This document shows positions 9,916 to 19,800 of a stretch of DNA of 64,000 bases, one piece after another (positions within the stretch are counted from its first letter, which is position 1; each line of letters begins with the position of its first letter). The position numbers and the translations under genes were made by a program. Under the pieces are notes generated by a model, which searched no databases, had not been told where the DNA came from, and saw nothing but the letters and a program-made list of their open reading frames with translations. This DNA is from Agaricus subrufescens (Eukaryota > Basidiomycota > Agaricomycetes > Agaricales > Agaricaceae): contig CM057064.1 of assembly GCA_029945375.1 (NCBI GenBank), positions 2,666,001-2,730,000 on the forward strand, in the 5' to 3' direction.

Positions 9916-10644
9916 TGGCTTCCGCCCGGCTCTCTTATTTTTTTCACTCTTTGGTTCTTGGTACTTTGATTCCGCCTGTGGTTATCTTGTGTATAACAGT
10001 CCCTTGTCCCTCTTTCACTTGCCTGTGGCCGTTCATCTTCTGTCTCTAGCACTGTTTCTGTATCATATTGTTACAGGGGCCTAATTTTGGGGTGTATATT
10101 TGGTACTGATTTGAATTTGTATATAATACCTTTCCATTAATTTGTTTATTTTGTATGTCCCTACCGGCAGTCCCCGTTCTATCCCGGAGGCGCGGCCCCT
10201 GTGCCCCGGCCTGCCGCTGAGGAGGCCGCATGAGGCTGTGTTTTCTTAACAATCAACACTACCCGGTCCGCGTCTAAGTCAAGGAGTGTCCGCGGGTTCT
10301 GCGTGTTCCCCGCGCCATGTCCGCTTCGTTTTCCTTGGGGTTGGCCTCCGCCTCTGGAGGTCGCGAAATAAATTCTACCGACTCCTTATGTACTCCACAG
10401 GTATGTTAAGGATGGCTGCTAATGATTCTATAGGTTTTTGGCCTGATTTAGTATCATGGATTGGGGTGTTTGATGCGCTTATCCGCGCCAGATCTGCGCC
10501 ATCACCCGCAGCTGACCGCATCTGTCCGCGTCCGCGCGCGGGCTCCGCACTTTTGCTGTAGCCCCATCGGGTCGCCCTGATGCGAACAAACTACATTTTA
10601 CCTATGCTAGTGGTCTCATAAAAAGCATGGGATAGGGTGGGTGG
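9916..10644. other. no gene seen; right-hand GTCCGC array
   Basis: About 730 bp with no supported gene. It holds GTCCGC/TCCGCG motifs at about 10264, 10288, 10319, 10482 and 10524, the reverse orientation of the array at 5583-6420. CATCGGGTCGCCC at 10565-10577 recurs at 10943-10955, inside the DIRS-like element. Confidence 0.5.
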
Positions 10645-10809
10645 CTTAAAGAAATTGCGAGCAGGTAGCGTTACCTTCTGCTCAGTAAAGGGGAGGAGGA
10701 ACAAGTGACATTATGAAATCGGAGAGTGACTATATTACTTGATTCAACTTCACACGGGCAACCCTTCTGAGACAACACACCGCGCTCATTCTTCGCGCGG
10801 TGTTCCAAT
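10645..10809 (-). repeat. DIRS 165-bp repeat, 3' copy
   Basis: By eye, identical to 22730-22894 and in the same orientation. It contains two hairpins: GAGCAG...CTGCTC near 10659-10683 and ACACCGCGC...GCGCGGTGT near 10777-10803. Confidence 0.9.
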
Positions 10810-11002
10810 CTCCTCCGGGAGCCGGATACACAATGTCAATAGTAGAATATACGAGACCGTAGCAATGTGAGTGGGGGAGTGGAAGGCCTGGAGGGTTTAG
10901 TCGTCTCCAGGTCTCCAGGCAGTGAAAATGAGGTTGGAACGGCATCGGGTCGCCCAAAAACGAGGGGCACTGCCCAGCCGATGCGTTGCAGACCGAGGAG
11001 GT

Positions 11003-12103
11003 TCACCCCCCAAAGCAGTGGCGGGAGTGGATAGATGTAGGAGGTTGGTTGAGTTGATGGGTAGAAGTGTTGTTGGCGTGGAGTGGAATGATGCGCTCTG
11101 TGGACCTCCAGTATCGTAGAAAGGCATCCGATGACCATCTCCCCATGACCTTAACCACATCCGGTGGAACACCGGCCAGTAGGTAATGTGTGGTTCCACC
11201 TATGCGGAAGGAGTGGCCTGTGAACCTTGGGAGGCCGATGCTTGTCCAAATCTCGTTGCATCGCTTGAGGAAGAGCCTTTTGGTAAGAATATGTCGACTG
11301 TTGTTGAGTGTATATGTGAAAAGAAGAGTGCCGGGTAGGGATATCTTGTTGACGTGTAAATGGTTGTGTAGGGTGCGAATGGGGTTCGTTGCACCCTTCT
11401 GCGAGGTTAAGGTGATATCTTGTCCTCTGCGATTCGTCTTGGTAGTAGGAAGATTAAGAACCCAAGTATTCTTGTTGTTCGGTGAATGGCGGATTGATTT
11501 TCGACATGGGAGGTTGCTGAGGTAGCCGTCTTTTGATGAATGAGCGAGTAGTTCCCCTAGGCGGCACTGGCCCCAGAAGGCTGTGCATGCGCATGCAAGA
11601 ACAGCTGCATCAAGACCGTTATTCTGGTTTAGATAGAAGGCCAGCATGGTGAGGTTCTGTACCGTGATATTGGGACGTTTTGGTAAGACTGAAGAGTGGG
11701 GGGTAGCATTGTGAACACCGGTAATGACTCTCTTGAGCCTGTCGCCCCCAAACCAGGGCCAGTTGTTAGCCCCATGCCATGCTTTTAGGGCAGCAATCTT
11801 GTTTTGCGTTGTGCTGCCTGAGAGACGTTCGAAGCCATCTGCGGCAAAAGCACATAGAATAATCTCCGGGGTAGGTGTGCGCTGGTAGGGTGGGATACCT
11901 TCCCTGTCGCAGAACTGATGAAATTGTCTGATGGTTGTTTGGTATGACCTCAATGTTGCGGGGGCAAGGCTGTTGCGAATAGCTGCACGGATCAGGGTTC
12001 TGGCTCGGGGGGTTAAGGTATATCTGTGGGAGGTTGCACTAGGTAACGTAGAGGGTGTACTGGTCGGTAAAGATTTTTGTGGATTATTGGCAGGGGTTGG
12101 CAT
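11003..12103 (-). CDS. tyrosine recombinase (366 aa)
   Basis: A site-specific recombinase expected to integrate the circular DIRS cDNA without a target duplication. The N-terminal part (about residues 30-140) looks like a SAM-like core-binding domain (TLRSYQTTIRQFHQFC). The catalytic half has the first Arg in GQCRLGELL, the HxxR motif in GHSFRIGGTT, a Trp in GRWSSDAF and the nucleophile Tyr in AFLRYWR. The R-H-R-Y set is therefore complete. It starts 35 nt after the RT stop in its own frame. Length and motif order fit the family. Confidence 0.9.
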   Translation of the reverse strand: MPTPANNPQKSLPTSTPSTLPSATSHRYTLTPRARTLIRAAIRNSLAPATLRSYQTTIRQFHQFCDREGIPPYQRTPTPEIILCAFAADGFERLSGSTTQNKIAALKAWHGANNWPWFGGDRLKRVITGVHNATPHSSVLPKRPNITVQNLTMLAFYLNQNNGLDAAVLACACTAFWGQCRLGELLAHSSKDGYLSNLPCRKSIRHSPNNKNTWVLNLPTTKTNRRGQDITLTSQKGATNPIRTLHNHLHVNKISLPGTLLFTYTLNNSRHILTKRLFLKRCNEIWTSIGLPRFTGHSFRIGGTTHYLLAGVPPDVVKVMGRWSSDAFLRYWRSTERIIPLHANNTSTHQLNQPPTSIHSRHCFGG

Positions 12104-12137
12104 TGTTCTGGTTCAGAGTAAATGGCAGTAAATTTAT

Positions 12138-13841
12138 TCATCGCGCAATATGAATATGATTATCTAATGTTGGTTTAGGTAATAGAAAGGGCTTTAATGG
12201 GTCGGGTAGTAAAGGAGTGTCTGATATTCGCGGCATGTCTGTCGGTGAAATCCCACGAGATGGGGGGTCTGCTAAGTTCTTCGCGGTAGGGGTATAGATC
12301 GGGGTGATCCATAGTGCATGAACTCTGAGGGTAGTTGTTATCCTTCTAAGGACCAAGTTCTGTTCTGTGTTTCGGGATTTTCCACCTTCTAGGGCTCCGA
12401 TGACACCCATGTTGTCTGACCTCAATATGAAGTGAGTGTCTGTATAACCATGGTGGACTGCGAGAAGTATACCACATTCAACTGCTACCATCTCTGCCCA
12501 TCCGATCTTGTGCTGTGGGTCATCATCCCATCCTGGTAGGAGTTTCCACACTTCCCATTTATCTCTGAACACTACCCCTATGCCAAAGGATGTAGAGGCA
12601 TCTACCCAGAAGTCGATGTTAGATGGGGCAGGTGGGGGGCGAATTGACGATCCGCACATAGTGGTGGAAAGAATGTTCAACCACCACGTGACATCTTCCT
12701 TTGTTGTGGTGTTCGGTGAATGTCGGGTAAAACGTGATTTGTTGCGAAATGATGAAGCAAAGCGAGATAGGGATGGGAGGCGAGAACGGCCTTCGGGGAT
12801 GGCTAGCGAACAGTGTACCAATGTGCCCAGTAATGATTCCACTTCCTTGCAGGTGTGACTATCCTTGGCCAGCCAGGTTGATATCTTTGCTTGATATTTT
12901 TCGCGTTTCTCGCATGGGATATGTACTGATTTATCCTCTAGGTCCCAGATAAAACCTAGGTAGCGAAAGGATGTAGCAAAAGGACGGGTCTTAGATGCCT
13001 TCCAGGGCCAGCCCAAGGGTTCTGCGATGTCGAGGAGAAGTTGAATGTCGAAAGGGTATTGAGGGGTGTTGTCGGTAAGGGAGGATATGGGGGGTTGAGG
13101 AGTGCGAAAGATGACAAAATCATCTACCCAATTCCTACATTCGTTGCTTGTATAATGGCGAATGATCGCTGTCATTGCATCGGCTAAACGTCCAAAGACT
13201 CCACCTGAGCTGACTGCTCCGAATGGTGCGTTGTGATCGATATAGAAAAGGTCTTCCCATTGTATGACAAAGTGGGGTTGTTGGCTAGGTTTGATCGGAC
13301 AACAGCGAAAGGCTGCATCAACATCCATGGTTGCTGCCTGAGTTCCTGGGGGGGCTCTCCGCACAATTTCGGCTACCTGTGTGAATGTTCCCCAGTCACA
13401 GGGAAATTCTGAAGAGTCAATCTCTGAATTGACTGATGGTTGAGATGAACTGTCTCTTGGGAAGGAAAGATCCTGTATGATGCAAAATTCATTTGGTTCT
13501 GATTTGGGAACTGTTCCGAGTGGAGATGAGCGGAATGGTCCAATCAAGTTTTCCAGTCGTGAACGTGAAAATGGACCGGTGTAACGTCGATTGGATAATT
13601 CTTTGATGATATGTTGTCGTATTATGAGTGGTTGTGAGAGGGCGGATTTGTGATTAGGGGGAGTATAAGTAGTCTTAACATTAGCACGTATTCCCATGTC
13701 AAAGCCGTAATGTATATTATGTGGTATGTCGTGAAAAAGATGATGAAGGTTGCAGTCTTGAAGAATCCGTTCCCATGCGGAATAATGCAGGGGAGTTGAA
13801 ATGACAAGAAAATCAGACTGATGGGCAAGATTGTGCGCCAT
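12138..13841 (-). CDS. DIRS reverse transcriptase-RNase H (567 aa)
   Basis: RT boxes are visible: TMDVDAAFR (motif A), FYIDHNAPFGAVSS (motif B) and NWVDDFVIF (catalytic VDD), followed by FRYLGFIWDL. RNase H follows with FWVDASTSFG, WAEMVAVECG, LRSDNMG and NLADPPSRG. The ATG chosen (MAHNLAHQ) overlaps the gag 3' end by 29 nt in another frame, so translation probably needs reinitiation or a +1 shift; the frame itself is open back to 14279. No methyltransferase domain is seen. The next ORF is the recombinase, 34 nt away. Confidence 0.88.
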   Translation of the reverse strand: MAHNLAHQSDFLVISTPLHYSAWERILQDCNLHHLFHDIPHNIHYGFDMGIRANVKTTYTPPNHKSALSQPLIIRQHIIKELSNRRYTGPFSRSRLENLIGPFRSSPLGTVPKSEPNEFCIIQDLSFPRDSSSQPSVNSEIDSSEFPCDWGTFTQVAEIVRRAPPGTQAATMDVDAAFRCCPIKPSQQPHFVIQWEDLFYIDHNAPFGAVSSGGVFGRLADAMTAIIRHYTSNECRNWVDDFVIFRTPQPPISSLTDNTPQYPFDIQLLLDIAEPLGWPWKASKTRPFATSFRYLGFIWDLEDKSVHIPCEKREKYQAKISTWLAKDSHTCKEVESLLGTLVHCSLAIPEGRSRLPSLSRFASSFRNKSRFTRHSPNTTTKEDVTWWLNILSTTMCGSSIRPPPAPSNIDFWVDASTSFGIGVVFRDKWEVWKLLPGWDDDPQHKIGWAEMVAVECGILLAVHHGYTDTHFILRSDNMGVIGALEGGKSRNTEQNLVLRRITTTLRVHALWITPIYTPTAKNLADPPSRGISPTDMPRISDTPLLPDPLKPFLLPKPTLDNHIHIAR

Positions 13842-16800
13842 GGTCCTGTTTTCTACACAGTGAGCATCGGTGAACCCCTTTAGGGCACTCCGAGCTTGTA
13901 CATCCTGTGGTACCATTGAATGCGAAGCAATACTTGTTTCCCTCTGCATCACCAAGGAGTTTTCCATCATCTTGTGGGCGTATGACGAGTGGAAATCCAT
14001 TGACTTGTACTCGGGCATCACAGCCTCTGGCAGGGTGTGGGCCACCGCATCGAAAACAACGGCGGGGTGACTTCCATCTAGTCTGATGAGGACGGAGTGG
14101 GTTTTCAGCTGGGGCCTGATTGGTAGTAGATCGAAAAGGATGGGAGGTATAGTTTGGGTGTGGTTGTTTTTGTGACAATGAAGCATGTCGGGAGTGAGAG
14201 TTTGCAGTAGGTGTGCGTGTGAGGGATCGTTTTCCCATTTCAATATCCCAATGATACCAGATGTCTGGGTGAAAAACAACTGGATCGATCCCTTTCAAGA
14301 GTGATGCCCTGCGTAAGGAAATGTCGTAGGCAAGCCAGGTTTGCCAGCTAGAAGAACGGTTGGGGGCTGAACATATACGGTCAAAATGTGGCTTCCAAAC
14401 ATCATAGAGTTGTGGTTGGTACATCTGGAGGAGGTCTAAAAAATGGTACCATGCTTGGGACCATTCCTCATATGACATTTTGCCCTCCTCCATATCGTTG
14501 AGTGGCTGTTTGACTGGGATTATAGATCCTGTTTGTCTATTTACTTCAAATTCGGTGCTCCTCAACCGTTGGTCACTGCCCGGATTACAAAAACGGTCTG
14601 TGAGATAGGTCAAGGGAATATGTTCTTCCCAACCTCTCATCACTTTCCTCCTAATCGTCTCCGGGACTACAAATGGCTGGATGTCCGGTGCGAGGCCAGG
14701 GACTCTGGCAGGGCGGCCCCTGGTTGTTCGAGTAGGATCTGGATGAGGATGCTGTGGCATCTGACTGAGAAGAGGGCCTCGTGAGGTGAACACTAAATAA
14801 AGGAAGTTTGTTAATCACGGCTTTGATTATATGCATTTTATGAACTAGAATGTGGTCACTATAGGACAGAGTGTTGGGTCGGACGCGACATGTATACGCT
14901 CCGTATGCAATGCCTCTAGAATGGGAAAGCACACCATAGTGTGTACATTGTATGTGTCAATGGCACGTAAGCCAATACACGGCGTAACGTGTAATTGTAT
15001 GTATGAGTGGCGCATAAGCCCATGCACGATGTAGACGTGTAATAAAGATATGAGCAGCGCGTAAGCTGGTGCACGATGTAATCGTGTAATCAAAGTATGA
15101 GCGGCATGTAAGCCAATGCATAGCATGACATGTAATTCGGTTAATGTATAACAGGGCATCGTCACTGTTACGACCTTATAGCGATTAGCTCAGGTTGCAA
15201 CTTAGGGCAAAGACTTGAGAGCGATAAGGGAATATAGCGAGTTGGTAAAGCGTAAGGAATACAGAGTATTACTACGCTACTTATAGTAGAGTCGACTACC
15301 TAATAATAGAAGTAGAAAGCGGGCTGAGTAAGTATGCCCGAGGTGTCTGACTAACAGTGGGAACAAGTATACGAGAAAGGTAAGGCGAGCATATGGATGT
15401 GGAGCAGTAGCATGTGGACCTGGGTCAGGGGACGGTAACAGAAATAGATCGTAACATCACCCTCCGTTCAGGCTTCGTATTCCGATCGAAGCGACGTTAG
15501 ACGTGCGCAAAGAGGTTGTTCAGGAGTTTCCTCTTGGTGTCAGCCATGATCCATTGGATCGGTTTTCTCGTTGAAACCAATGAAGTGAGGGGCGTTGTCT
15601 CGTCCTCCTACAATGATGCGTGCAGGCAATCCTTTGAAGGTTTCGTCCTTTCCTTTTTTCATCAGCAAGACGGTGAGGATGACGTTCCAGTATGCAGCTC
15701 TTTCTCCGGGGGATTTGTATCGGTTGTTGTTGTGGGCGAAAGCATAGGTGGTGGGCAGTTTGATTTCGGCTGGTACGGTGGCGGTTGGCATGAAATTCAG
15801 ATAACGGTGAAGGCAGTCAGCTTCTTCGGCTAATTCGGGGGAATGGATATTGGAAACACGTTCCAATCCCGGGGGTTTATTTTCTTTGTCGGAGTCCTCA
15901 TCCATAGGGTTATCTTCCCGCTTTGGGATAAATAGAGGGGTGGGGTCGGGAACGGGTATGGCTTCGGCTGGCGGGGTGTTGGGTCTAGTTTCAGGTTCCA
16001 GTCGATAGAGTTTACAGATGGTGTCTGCGGCGGCTAGTTCTTCGGCGGATCCGACTCGATCTAATATGTCGAGCATTCTGGCTGAGTGACAGGCGATAGA
16101 GTGGGCGTTGAATTCGATGTGGGTGCTGGTTATTTTGTTCAATTCCGAGAGGATTTTGTTGAAGTGTTCAGCTACGATTCCTTCGTCTCCTCCACACAAC
16201 CTGATAGGGGAGATTACCGTTCCTGCGATGTTCTGAGCGTTGTTGTTTAGTTGGATGATGGAAGCTCCTATTTCTCGGAGTTGCGCCATAGCGTGCAAGA
16301 TCCTAAGGAGGTAGCGGCGTCGGGAGAGGACGGAGTGTCTGCGTTGGATATAATCAGCATGCATGGTCTGATCGACGGGGATGGCGATGGTGCGTAGGGT
16401 CGGGTTGGTGCTGGGGTTCATGCTGGCTAGGAGTTCAAGCAGGGGAGCGTATTTAGCGGTGAGTGCAATGTTGGGCAGATTTGGGATGAGGAAAGAAAAA
16501 GGAGAGAAACGGTTTGGTTTTTATATTATTCCTTCCTCCCTATTAGGCAACTTCTACTGTTGCAGGTTGTCTTCATTTGCCGGTGCTTCCCATCCTTCTC
16601 CCCATGTCCCGTTTGCGGCCCATCCGTGGGCATTCGGGTTTATCTCCTCGGTGAGATCTTTCAACTCATCCTCCATCATCTGCAACTTCCTAATGATCTT
16701 CTTGATCAACTGCCTCTCTTTCCTCATGACCTTTACCATGTGGTCTTTTTCTTCTTCGTTCGCTGGGTTTACTCCTTTTGGTCGATCGTAGATAAGGGGG

Positions 16801-19800
16801 ACGTAGGTGTGAGCGTAACGGTTGTCCACGTCCGTTACTGCGCTGTAGATTTCGATGAGCTCTCGTTTGGCGGAGCTCCGGAAGGAGTCGATGATGAGGT
16901 TGTGGTAAGCCTCCTGCTCGGGGGTGGTGAGGGTTTCGGCGGTGTTCTGGGCGTTCATGATGTCTTCTTCGAACCAATAGACGATGCTATACCGGTGGTT
17001 GTATGGTTGGTTTCCTTTTATATCTACAGGAGGTTATTGAGCTTCCTATATTCGGACAGAAGGTCCTGTGCGTTCTCAAGGTCGGCTGCGGATTGCCACA
17101 TATCCTCGGAGTTGTCATAGCCTTTCCAGTGTACCAGGTATTGAGTTCCTTGGCCTTTCTTCCTATGTCCACGGATTTCCTCTACTTCGTATTCTTCCTC
17201 ATTGTTAATAATATCCGGGGGGGGTGGAGGTGGGGTCTTTTGACAGTTGAACTCGGGTTCGTTGAATTTGGTGAGAAGAGAGGAATGGAAGACGTCGTGT
17301 ATAGCCCAAGTTTCAGGTAATTTTAGGCGGAAGGAGGTTTCTCCAATGGGTTCCAGAATTTCAAAGGGTCCATAGCGTTTGTTGTCGAATTTTCCAGAGG
17401 GGCGGTTTGATCGTATGTTAGTTGCTTCCAGGAAAACTAGATCTCCTTTCGATAAGGGGTTTTTCTGCCGTTTCAGATTACCGCGTTCGGACATAGTGGA
17501 GTTATATTCTTCTAGAGCTGCTCGTGCTTCGTTTTGGGTTTTTTCTAGTTCCGCGGAGAAATCGTTGGCCAGGGGATTATCCGAGTTAACGGTCAGGTTC
17601 CCTTTCCATGGGTGGATACCGTAAGTGAGGAAGAATGGGGTCTGCTTGGTTGCGGCGTGGGTTTTGTCGTTATATTGGAATTCCGCGGTGGGGAGCCATT
17701 TAGCCCAGTCGTTTTGTTTGTAGTTAACAAAGTTTCGCAGGTAGGATTCGACTTCTTGATTAATCCTTTCCGTTTGGCCGTCGGTTTGAGGGTGATAGGC
17801 GGTAGACAGGTTTCTTTCGATTCCTAGGGCGGAGCATAATTCTTTCATGAATTTGGAGGCGAACTGGGGGCCTCTGTCGCTAATAATGCGTTTGGGTATT
17901 CCGTGTATGCGCCAGATATCTTTCTTATAGATCTCGGCCAGTTGTCTTGACGTGAGAGCAGTTTCGGTGGGGATGAGGTGGATCATTTTGGAGAAGCGGT
18001 CGACAATTACAAGTATGGCGTCGTGGTCCTCGGATCTGGGTAGCGGACCAATCATATCTATGGATATTTCCTGCCAAGGTGCTTCAGGGATGGGTAGGGG
18101 TTTGAGGGGTGTGTGGCCGGGTTGTCGGTTGATCTTGTTTTTTTGGCATTCGGTACATCCTTTTACGAATCTTTTGACGTCCGTCTTGATCGTGGGCCAC
18201 CAGAAGGTTCGTTTCACAAGTTCGAGCATGCGGTAAGTTCCGGGGTGTCCAGTGTCAGGTGGGTCATGGTGGTCCGAAAGTATGGATTCTCGAAGTTTGG
18301 GTTCGTCCGGTACATAGATCTTCCCGTTTTGGTAGATTATACCGTTCTCTTCCCAGAATTGGTCGGGTCTTTTGTTCTTTTCTTGAATGACCCGGTTCTC
18401 TTGGTGTTTGGAGTTGCTAATTTGTTTCAGGATGTCGGGGTTCGCGGAGATCGAGAAATTTCGATTTAGGAGCATGGTGGTTTCTAGTGAGGTGGGAATT
18501 TCGGATAAGGTTCGTAGGATGATACGGTCTTTGAACATCTCGATTTGAGTTTCTTCTTCGGGGTTTTCGTGTCGGAAGAGTCTGGATAGGATGTCGGCCT
18601 TGACGTTAGTTTTGCCAGGAATGTGTCGGAGTAAGTAATCGTATTCTTGGAGCATGAGATACCATCGGGCTTGGCGTGCATTTAGTTTTTGTGGTTCGCG
18701 GAAGTATTTGAGATTTTCGTGGTCGGTCCAGATTTCGAATTGGTGTTTGGCGTCTAGTAGGTAGTGTCTCCAGTTCTTGATTGCTTTGACTATGGCAAGA
18801 AGTTCTTTGTCGTAGATTTCGTAGTTCTTTTCCGCATCGGTGAGGGCTTTGGACATGAATGCGACTGGATGCCATTTTCCTTCTTGTTCTTGAGATAGGA
18901 CTGCTCCGATTCCTACGTTGGATGCGTCGGTTTCGAGTCTGAATTTTCCTTCATTGTCTGGTAGGGCTAGGACGGGTTCATTGGTGATGGCGGTTTTGAT
19001 TGCTTCGAAGGCGTTTTGTTCCTCAGTGGTCCATTTCCAGGGTTTTGGGGTTTTACCTCCCTTCAAGGCATTGAGCGGTGCAGCGAGAGTGCTAAAGTCT
19101 TGAATAAAACGTCGGTAGAAGTTCGCAAAACCGATGAACCGTTCAATGTCTTTTACGCAGGTCGGTGTTTTCCAGTTTCGAACTGATTCGACCTTTTCGG
19201 ATTCCATGCTTGCTTGACCGTCGCCTATGACCGTTCCGAGCATCGAGATCTTAGTTGCGTTGAACTCGCATTTGGTTCGTTTGAAGCACAGGTTGTTTTC
19301 GTCTGCTATTTTTAGGAATCGTAATGTTCGTTCTTCCAGTTCGGGGATAGAGTCGGCAGGAATGGCGAAATCGTCGATGTAGTTGACTAGTGAACCGTCT
19401 TGGATCATTTCTCTGAAGATGGTGGTCATCCATCGAGAGAAGGTGGCTGGGGAGTTGCACATTCCAAAAAACATGACCGTTGGTTCGAAGAGTCCCCTGT
19501 TGGTGAGGATGGCTCCTTTCCATTCGTCTCCTTCCTTGATTCGTACGTTGTTGTAGCCCCAGATGATGTCCAGTTTGTTGAAGTATTTGGCGTGTTTCAA
19601 TTTTCCGATGACTTCGCTGATTAGAGGTAAGGGGGTTTTGTCTTTTATGGTAACCGTGTTGAGCTTGCGATAGTCCTGACATAACCTTAGTGAACCATCT
19701 TTTTTGGGTACAAAGAAGCATGGGGCCGCGTAGGGACTTTTGGATGGTCGGATGCGTTTGGTGGCGAGGTTTTCATCCAGGAATTTGTTAAGTTCGATTT

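Noticed and set aside
10645..10809. Inverted terminal repeats expected of classical DIRS1
   Set aside because: The two 165-bp repeats are in direct orientation; no inverted copy was found at either end.
14940..15145. Regularly spaced repeats resembling a CRISPR array
   Set aside because: Units are contiguous and degenerate without unique spacers, and the sequence is fungal; it is a minisatellite.
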